NCBI GenBank assembly: GCA_920105625.2 | Contig: OV050030.1 | Coordinates: forward strand, 319,910,368 to 319,974,367 | DNA length: 64,000 bases | Direction of reading: 5' to 3' | DNA from: Clusia tigrina | Lineage: Eukaryota; Arthropoda; Insecta; Diptera; Clusiidae | Part shown: one piece after another, positions 63,861-64,000 of the stretch | Position numbering within the stretch: position 1 is the stretch's first letter | Layout: every line of letters begins with the position of its first letter | Notes under the pieces: generated by a model | Seen by the model: only the letters and a program-made list of their open reading frames with translations | Database searches by the model: none | What the model was told of the DNA's origin: nothing | Program-made: the position numbers and the translations under genes

Positions 63861-64000
63861 AGATGAAGTAGCGGAAATTTCTGAAACCAGGAAATAGAAT
63901 AAATGTGTCGTGAGAAATGAAACAATTTGGTCAACCCGTCGAGAAATAAAGCTGGGTTCCCGGTGTTCGCGGAAAAAGAAAAAATTGTCTTCGGTAGAGA

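Noticed and set aside
1..64000. Host protein-coding genes, tRNA or rRNA genes, CRISPR arrays
   Set aside because: I scanned for exons with known host domains, cloverleaf-like boxes and regularly spaced repeats and found none that I could support. All confident coding signals are from mobile elements.

Overview
This is eukaryotic, AT-rich repeat DNA, most likely from a higher fly (brachyceran Diptera). The evidence is the mix of insect element types: Jockey and LOA-like non-LTR elements, BEL/Pao, an insect errantivirus with an env gene, Ty3/gypsy elements with a tRNA-Lys-type primer site, PIF/Harbinger, and a DD41D (rosa-type) mariner. DD41D mariners were first described in a tephritid fruit fly, so a tephritid is plausible but not shown. 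I see no convincing host gene, rRNA, tRNA or CRISPR. Nearly every stretch I can read belongs to a mobile element, and most of these are broken and nested.

Layout. 1-9369: a LOA-like element on + (LOA1), split by a full-length Jockey on - (Jockey1, 1133-6003) with a perfect 9-bp target duplication. 9371-9688: two small Jockey-clade scraps. 9689-11938: a second LOA-like element on - (LOA2) that lacks its reverse transcriptase. 11533-33992: two near-identical copies (A and B) of an 11.6-kb block in direct tandem. Each copy holds LOA2 ORF1 sequence, a decayed errantivirus on - (3' LTR, env, integrase, RT, protease, gag remnant), a PIF/Harbinger transposon inside that virus, a scrap of + strand gypsy, a scrap of LOA4 RT, and the 5' LTR plus gag of a gypsy element (called here Osvaldo/Ulysses-like). 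34008-35100 is the truncated 3' LTR of that gypsy element. LOA4 resumes in frame at 35105, to 36588.

36690-38100 is another errantivirus pol fragment on -. 38629-41180 is a deleted Jockey (Jockey2, -). 42345-49598 is LOA3 (+), split by Jockey3 (-, 43350-47399). 49660-59771 is a BEL/Pao element on -, cut by a deleted mariner (51017-51947), a solo gypsy LTR (52646-53632) and a 5'-truncated gypsy (53969-58272). That gypsy's integrase reading frame runs into a SUMO-protease-like (SENP/Ulp1) domain. 60030-63460 is a decayed + strand gypsy, and 63480-63860 is a Tigger/Tc5-type transposase piece on -.

The elements do not form a pathway. The order of nesting can be read from target-site duplications and from host reading frames that rejoin across insertions. 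Most LTR elements and all three Jockeys lie on the - strand, which, with the density of nesting, recalls heterochromatin or a piRNA-source locus. That is inference only. The items I think most worth a second look are the SENP/Ulp1 segment fused to a retrotransposon integrase, the tandem 11.6-kb block with its repaired junctions, the hairpins at gypsy LTR ends, and the mariner derivative with an unbroken catalytic reading frame.
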